Shown here piece by piece: positions 5,435 through 9,242 of a stretch of DNA of 9,242 nucleotides. The translations under genes were made by a program, and so were the position numbers. The DNA is from an uncultured Verrucomicrobia subdivision 3 bacterium. GTDB taxonomy: Bacteria > Verrucomicrobiota > Verrucomicrobiae > Limisphaerales > CAMLLE01. Positions within the stretch are counted from its first letter, which is position 1. Every line of letters begins with the position of its first letter. The DNA lies in NCBI GenBank assembly GCA_946480555.1, contig CAMLLE010000085.1, positions 1 to 9,242 on the forward strand, given 5' to 3'. The notes under the pieces are model-generated. The model worked only from the letters and a program-made list of their open reading frames with translations. It ran no database searches and was not told the origin of the DNA.

Positions 5435-8400
5435 TCAGACTTGAGATGCGGTTTGTTCGGATCGCCTGGCAGCGGAACAATAAAGCTCACGGTGGTTCCT
5501 TTTCCAGACTGGGATTCGACGTGACATTCGCCATTCATGGCTTCCAAACGCTCCCGAAGATTGCTGAGTCCGTTCCCGGGTTCAATTTTGTTCCAATCAA
5601 ATCCCCGTCCGTTGTCGGAGATGGCGATGACCATGCGGTCGCCCGACTGCGAAATCTGGAGTTCCACTTCCGTCGCCGACGAATGGCGGATGGCATTGTT
5701 CAAGGTTTCCTTCACTGCAAGAAAAAGGCTGTGCCGTTCGGTTTCGCTCAGCGTGACGGCGCCTTCCTCGATCCGGATTCGCAACCGGCAATCGATCGGC
5801 GCGGACGAAAACAGCTCGCGCGCATAGCTGCCCAGGTAGTCGGCAAACGATTGGAGCGAATTGCGCCGGGGATCGATGGCCCAGACAATGACGTCCAGCC
5901 CGGAAACCAGCGCGCGCGCCTTTTCAGCAATGTTGTGGAAGCGATCGCGAATCTTCCCCGCGTCCTGAAACTGACCGAGTCCGGCGCTCGCGAGCAGGCT
6001 CACTTCGGTAAGGCCGGTTCCCAATTCATCGTGCAAGTCGCGCGCGATCCGCGCCCGCTCCGCCTCGGCGGCATGCTCCAACTCCGCGTGCTGGCGGTTG
6101 CGGATTTCCGTCTCCAGCTGCCGGCCGCGTTCCTCCACTTTGCTGTGCAGTTCCTTGTTCCACAACAAGACCGCGAGGAGAATCGCCGCCAGCACGCCAG
6201 CCAGGATAAGCATGCGCTTCAACGTCCACCATGGAGGAGTGCTGAGAACGCGAATGCCGCCGGCCGATGACAGCAGCAGATCGAAGCTTTCCGGAGCACC
6301 ACCTGTTGCCGGTCCGCCTTGCGCCGTATAGACACCCGTCAGCGCCAGGCGGCTTCCGGAGGGTGGCAGCGAAATCGGTTTGTCGCCCGATTCCACGCGG
6401 CCTCGGAAGGCGAGAAATCCGGATTGCAGCTCCATCACTTGTTCGGAAGCTTCGCGCCAATGGTTCAACAACACAGCGTCCACCTGCACCAGCGTGCCAG
6501 CATGCCGGCCCTGGAACAATTGATCGGGGGAAAGCTTCGTAGGCGACGGCAGCGCCGCGGAACCCGTCTTTCGAATTACGGATTCCTTGAGTTCGGCGGC
6601 ATTTCCACGCAGGGCCAGAAATCCGACCGCATCCACCAAGTCGCCCACGGCGAAGCGTTCCGGATTCCGCACCGTCACGTGCAGCCCGTTCGTGCCATCG
6701 GTAAGAAAAAACTCCTCGCCGCGAATGTGTATCACCTGGCCGCCAACCTTCAACCGGCGGAAGGGCGCAGCTTGCGGATCGTAGAAGAGCAGTTCGCTGA
6801 TGCTCCGCCGCGGTGCATCGAACAGATTCGCCGGCGCCGGATGCAGCACATCGATCGTTCCGCTGCGAATGCTGAGCGAACCTGCCTCAAGCTTGCGCGT
6901 GTCGAAGCTGAAATTGGCGAATATGCAGCCGCGAATTCGGACCGCAGCGTTCTCGAAATCGGGCAGTGCTTCCGGCCGGAAGTCCACCAACTCCACCACC
7001 ACCCGCTCGCCTTGCGTAAACAACGTCAGCCGCCGATCCTCCACGTCGGTCACCACTCCATCGATCTCCGTGTACTCCGTGTCCAGGCTTCCGTTCGACA
7101 GTTGATCGCGGGTCGGTCGCAGAGGCTTCGGCAACTCGGCCCATCCAAGACGCGTCACCCGATGCGACACAACGATCGGGGCAAACAATCCCGCGCCGGT
7201 GACGCCTTCCACCTCGCACAGCATGCCCCGCTGCAGCGGTTCCGCGCGTGTGAAACCTCGCAGCTCCACATAGACGCCGCCGCTTGAATCCTGGATGACC
7301 ACCCCGGTATGTTTGGATACTGTCGTAATGACCACGCCGCAAATGGACGCGGGCAGTTCCTGGCTCGCGAGATCGGCGGGCAGCGACTTAATCTCTGCGG
7401 CCGTTGTGATCACGGAAGCACCGCTGCGACTGCGTGCAGCCGTGGACATAGCCCCCCGCAATGGCTCTCGCGAGGCTGACTCCGGACCCGGTGGCATCAC
7501 GGATTTCCAATTCAAAACCATCAGCCGGCCCGGAACGAAAGAGCCATCGCTGGCGAGTACATTCTCATACAGACCAGACACGCGGACTTTGCGTCGCGCC
7601 AGATTGGCGGGAACGAAATCGCGGCTTTCAAAGAGCTCGATCCGGATGTCCGCGCCATCCATTCGCAACTGCGATTCACCGCCACCGTTGTCCCAGACGG
7701 CTGCCGATGAAATCAGGCCTTCCAAAGTCAGCCATGAACGTTGATTCGTCTCGAGAACGCCGGGCCGGGCCGGTTCCTGCGGCAGGATCCCGGCGGGCTT
7801 TTCCACCACCTGGAAATTCAGAAACGGCTGCCCGACAAACCATCGGCTGCCGTCGTCTGAGGCCAGCCGAAACGTGTAAAGACCCGGTTCCGAAATCCGC
7901 AGATAGCCGCCGAATTCCAATCCAATTTGAGCGACTCTTGGCACGACGCTCGTGGTGAAATTTGCAGCGACTCCCGTCTTTGAAGGCCGGAGCTCGCGAA
8001 AATCCGGCAGGAAATCCCAGACGCCTTCGTAGCTTCGATAGTCGAGGCCAGGGAGGAAATTGGTCCGGCCCGTGCCATCGATCACCGCCCGGGAAAGAAC
8101 TGAGTCAGGAATCCGCTGTCGCAGAACTCCCGGACCCTCGTACTCCAGGATCAATCCCAAGTCTCCGAACTTGTTGAACCATTCGAGTCTGATCGGATGC
8201 ATGCCGGAACTTAGAAACACTTGTCCGGCTTCCGGCAGCAGCGGATGCACGCCATCGTTGTCCACAACCAATCGCGGCACGATGCTCAGCCCAAATCCCT
8301 CCAACTGCACGGCGCATCCCCTGCCCTCCAGACACACGATCGCTCCCCGCTCGATCTCGCGGTTGGTGATGCCAACCCGGATGAACTCAATTCCCGACGA

Positions 8401-8640
8401 ATCCCGGCCGACCAACGCTCCGCGATCCAAATCCACATCGAGCACTTCCATCACCACCCGAAATGGCTGGATCACTTTAACCTCGCGTTCGGCTTCGCGC
8501 CGGAGTTGAAGCAGATTAGTGAGCGAATAGGTGGAACCGGGAGCTTCCGCGGGTGCCGCAACGGAAAATGCTGATCCCAAGATCAACAGAAGAAAAGGCA
8601 CACAGAAACAGCGCGCCATCGCGGAGACCGCAAGTTGCAT
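5431..8640 (-). CDS. Large membrane sensor histidine kinase with PA14-like and OB-like extracytoplasmic domains (HisKA_3 class)
   Basis: Numbering is from the ATG at 8640 (1069 residues). Residues 1-29 form a signal peptide (CFCVPFLLLILG core, AFSVAA before cleavage). About 780 extracytoplasmic residues follow: an OB-like segment (58-127), two PA14-like halves (125-187 and 196-272, the second with LYTFRLASDDGSRWFVG), another OB-like segment (344-382), and two related modules (413-562 and 613-762) marked by IQDSSGGVYVEL and LTDGTNGLHVTV. One membrane helix spans 810-827 (MLILAGVLAAILLAVLLW), then a charged coiled coil to about 862. The dimerisation/phosphotransfer motif ERARIARDLHDELG places the phosphorylated histidine at His870. 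The ATPase domain has N-box Asn981-Asn982 (ETLNNAIRHS), DNGRGFD at 1009, GNGLSNLRERL at 1022 and GKGTTVSF at 1046. It is thus a NarX/DesK-class kinase for the overlapping response regulator gene. A GTG at 8724 would add 28 residues that push the signal peptide inward and lacks a ribosome site; Met8 (8619) is another possible start. The ligand is unknown, and a carbohydrate is suggested by the PA14-like fold. Confidence 0.92.
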   Translation of the reverse strand: MQLAVSAMARCFCVPFLLLILGSAFSVAAPAEAPGSTYSLTNLLQLRREAEREVKVIQPFRVVMEVLDVDLDRGALVGRDSSGIEFIRVGITNREIERGAIVCLEGRGCAVQLEGFGLSIVPRLVVDNDGVHPLLPEAGQVFLSSGMHPIRLEWFNKFGDLGLILEYEGPGVLRQRIPDSVLSRAVIDGTGRTNFLPGLDYRSYEGVWDFLPDFRELRPSKTGVAANFTTSVVPRVAQIGLEFGGYLRISEPGLYTFRLASDDGSRWFVGQPFLNFQVVEKPAGILPQEPARPGVLETNQRSWLTLEGLISSAAVWDNGGGESQLRMDGADIRIELFESRDFVPANLARRKVRVSGLYENVLASDGSFVPGRLMVLNWKSVMPPGPESASREPLRGAMSTAARSRSGASVITTAAEIKSLPADLASQELPASICGVVITTVSKHTGVVIQDSSGGVYVELRGFTRAEPLQRGMLCEVEGVTGAGLFAPIVVSHRVTRLGWAELPKPLRPTRDQLSNGSLDTEYTEIDGVVTDVEDRRLTLFTQGERVVVELVDFRPEALPDFENAAVRIRGCIFANFSFDTRKLEAGSLSIRSGTIDVLHPAPANLFDAPRRSISELLFYDPQAAPFRRLKVGGQVIHIRGEEFFLTDGTNGLHVTVRNPERFAVGDLVDAVGFLALRGNAAELKESVIRKTGSAALPSPTKLSPDQLFQGRHAGTLVQVDAVLLNHWREASEQVMELQSGFLAFRGRVESGDKPISLPPSGSRLALTGVYTAQGGPATGGAPESFDLLLSSAGGIRVLSTPPWWTLKRMLILAGVLAAILLAVLLWNKELHSKVEERGRQLETEIRNRQHAELEHAAEAERARIARDLHDELGTGLTEVSLLASAGLGQFQDAGKIRDRFHNIAEKARALVSGLDVIVWAIDPRRNSLQSFADYLGSYARELFSSAPIDCRLRIRIEEGAVTLSETERHSLFLAVKETLNNAIRHSSATEVELQISQSGDRMVIAISDNGRGFDWNKIEPGNGLSNLRERLEAMNGECHVESQSGKGTTVSFIVPLPGDPNKPHLKSE

Positions 8641-8777
8641 CCTGCACGATAGTCGAACAGGGAAGCATCGAGTCAAGCCGCTGCGCGAAAATGCGGATGG
8701 ATAATTCTCCCGGTTGACCACCACGAAAGCAGAAAAACTGACTCCAAAGTGCTCACGCCGGCCGGGAAGGCGGGGTC
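8641..8777 (-). other. Leader region of the kinase-regulator operon
   Basis: This gap upstream of the kinase start has no gene. On the minus strand a TTGACT (-35-like) lies about 35 bases before the ATG and TATCGT follows after 19 bases. That spacing is too long and leaves almost no leader, so it is not called as a promoter. A run of five T on the minus strand sits near 8731-8735, without a convincing stem in front of it. Confidence 0.3.
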
Positions 8778-8839
8778 GATCGCGATCTCACGGTCGAACA
8801 GCTCGGCGTTCCCAGCCGGTGCGATCGGAGATCGCGATC
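8778..8839. repeat. 12-bp inverted repeat containing palindrome GATCGCGATC twice
   Basis: GATCGCGATCTC (8778-8789) and GAGATCGCGATC (8828-8839) are perfect reverse complements with a 38-base spacer. Each contains the self-complementary 10-mer GATCGCGATC, so the pair can be read as direct or inverted copies. The right arm ends one base from the stop codon of the GH2 gene. Possible roles are a transcription end structure for that gene or a regulator-binding site upstream of the kinase operon. There is no T-run next to it on the minus strand. Confidence 0.5.
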
Positions 8840-8840
8840 T

Positions 8841-9242
8841 TCAGCGAGTCTGGATGGATATGGACGCAGTCTTCAGCCCTGGCGCTTCCGCCTTCAAGGT
8901 GATCTTCCCTTTACCACCCTTCGGCCGGAGAATCGCCAGGCATCGGCCTTGATAGGTTTTGCGAAGCGGCACATGAAAACTCGCAGCATCGTCGGGTGCG
9001 GCGCTGCCGGTGGCGGCGAGTTCGCCTGCGCCACTGATCGTGAAACGAACCGGAATCGTGGCGTTCGGAACGCGGTTGCCCTTCCGGTCCACCACTTCGA
9101 CCGTCACGTAGGAAAGATCGTTGCGATCTGCACGGATCTTTGAGCGATCAGCGGTGAGGCGGATTTCAGCAGGTTCGCCGGCGGTTCTCAGCGTAGTCTT
9201 CGCAATTTCCTTTCCGCCGACCAAACCAACCGCGCGCAGTTC
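8841..9242 (-). CDS. Glycoside hydrolase family 2 (beta-galactosidase-like), C-terminal part only
   Basis: The last 133 residues are visible and the gene begins beyond the right edge; the reading frame is open from 9242 to the TGA at 8841. The sequence matches the C-terminal immunoglobulin-like domain (invasin/Big_1-like, often called GH2 domain 5) of large secreted GH2 enzymes. Landmarks in order are ELRAVGLVGGKEIAKTTLRT, then GEPAEIRLTADRSKIRAD, LSYVTVEVVDRKGNRVPNA, FTISGAGELAATGS, RKTYQGRCLAILRP, and GKITLKAEAPGLKTASISI near the end. In such enzymes this domain follows the TIM-barrel catalytic domain, so no catalytic residue can be checked here. The usual activity is hydrolysis of terminal beta-galactosides or beta-glucuronides from plant or algal glycans; the specificity cannot be told from this part. 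The loop after GAGELAATGS is shortened relative to the usual GNGDP-type loop. The gene lies upstream of the kinase gene on the same strand with a 200-base gap, so it is probably a separate transcription unit. Confidence 0.8.
   Translation of the reverse strand, partial: ELRAVGLVGGKEIAKTTLRTAGEPAEIRLTADRSKIRADRNDLSYVTVEVVDRKGNRVPNATIPVRFTISGAGELAATGSAAPDDAASFHVPLRKTYQGRCLAILRPKGGKGKITLKAEAPGLKTASISIQTR

Noticed and set aside
5446..7287. Two long plus-strand open frames (5446-6270 and 6319-7287) over the kinase
   Set aside because: Both are antisense to the kinase ATPase, His-box and sensor regions, with low-complexity translations lacking any domain.
8641..8724. GTG start at 8724 for the kinase
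   Set aside because: It adds 28 residues in front of a good signal peptide and has no Shine-Dalgarno. The ATG at 8640 or 8619 gives a normal exported N-terminus.
1..9242. Mobile element, CRISPR array, defence system, tRNA or rRNA
   Set aside because: No transposase or recombinase motifs, terminal repeats with target duplications, regularly spaced repeats, or structured RNA genes were found on either strand.

Overview
The window looks like a chromosomal segment from a GC-rich Gram-negative bacterium. It is most likely a member of Verrucomicrobiota (Pedosphaera/Limisphaera-like). This lineage call is an inference from four things: a very large NarX-class histidine kinase with a PA14-like and OB-like extracytoplasmic region, a GH92 and a GH2 glycan hydrolase nearby, a trehalose-synthesis enzyme, and a high GC third-position bias that produces long antisense shadow ORFs. 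No rRNA, tRNA, CRISPR array, transposase, phage gene or integration site was seen.

Layout, left to right. (1) 1-539, minus strand: the first 179 residues of a secreted glycoside hydrolase of family GH92, cut by the window edge. (2) 540-939: a 400-base intergenic region between divergent genes. On the GH92 side it holds a set of inverted repeats that can form mutually exclusive hairpins over the GH92 ribosome binding site. (3) 940-3630, plus strand: malto-oligosyltrehalose synthase (treY), with all GH13 catalytic motifs. (4) 3631-3806: a convergent intergenic gap with one weak GC-rich inverted repeat. (5) 3807-4649, minus strand: a single-domain HDOD protein that keeps HD-type ligand residues. 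(6) 4790-5434 and 5431-8640, minus strand: a two-component pair, with the sensor kinase upstream and its LuxR/NarL-type response regulator downstream, overlapping by four bases (ATGA). (7) 8641-8840: a 200-base gap with a 12-bp inverted repeat just beyond the next gene's stop. (8) 8841-9242, minus strand: the C-terminal 133 residues of a GH2 beta-galactosidase-like enzyme, cut by the right edge.

How the genes may work together. The kinase and regulator are almost certainly a cognate pair. The kinase carries about 780 residues of extracytoplasmic beta-rich, carbohydrate-binding-like domains, which would fit sensing of a glycan or cell-surface polymer, and the flanking GH92 and GH2 enzymes degrade glycans. 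The HDOD protein follows the regulator on the same strand after about 140 bases with its own weak promoter candidate, so it may be a related signalling output. treY acts on the intracellular glycogen/maltodextrin pool to make trehalose; its usual partner treZ is not in the window. The functional link between these parts is an inference from proximity only.

The most interesting points are the candidate RNA switch in front of the GH92 gene, the order-swapped PA14-like halves and the duplicated double-OB-like module in the kinase, the divergent GH92 N-terminal motif, and the GATCGCGATC inverted repeat beside the GH2 stop codon.
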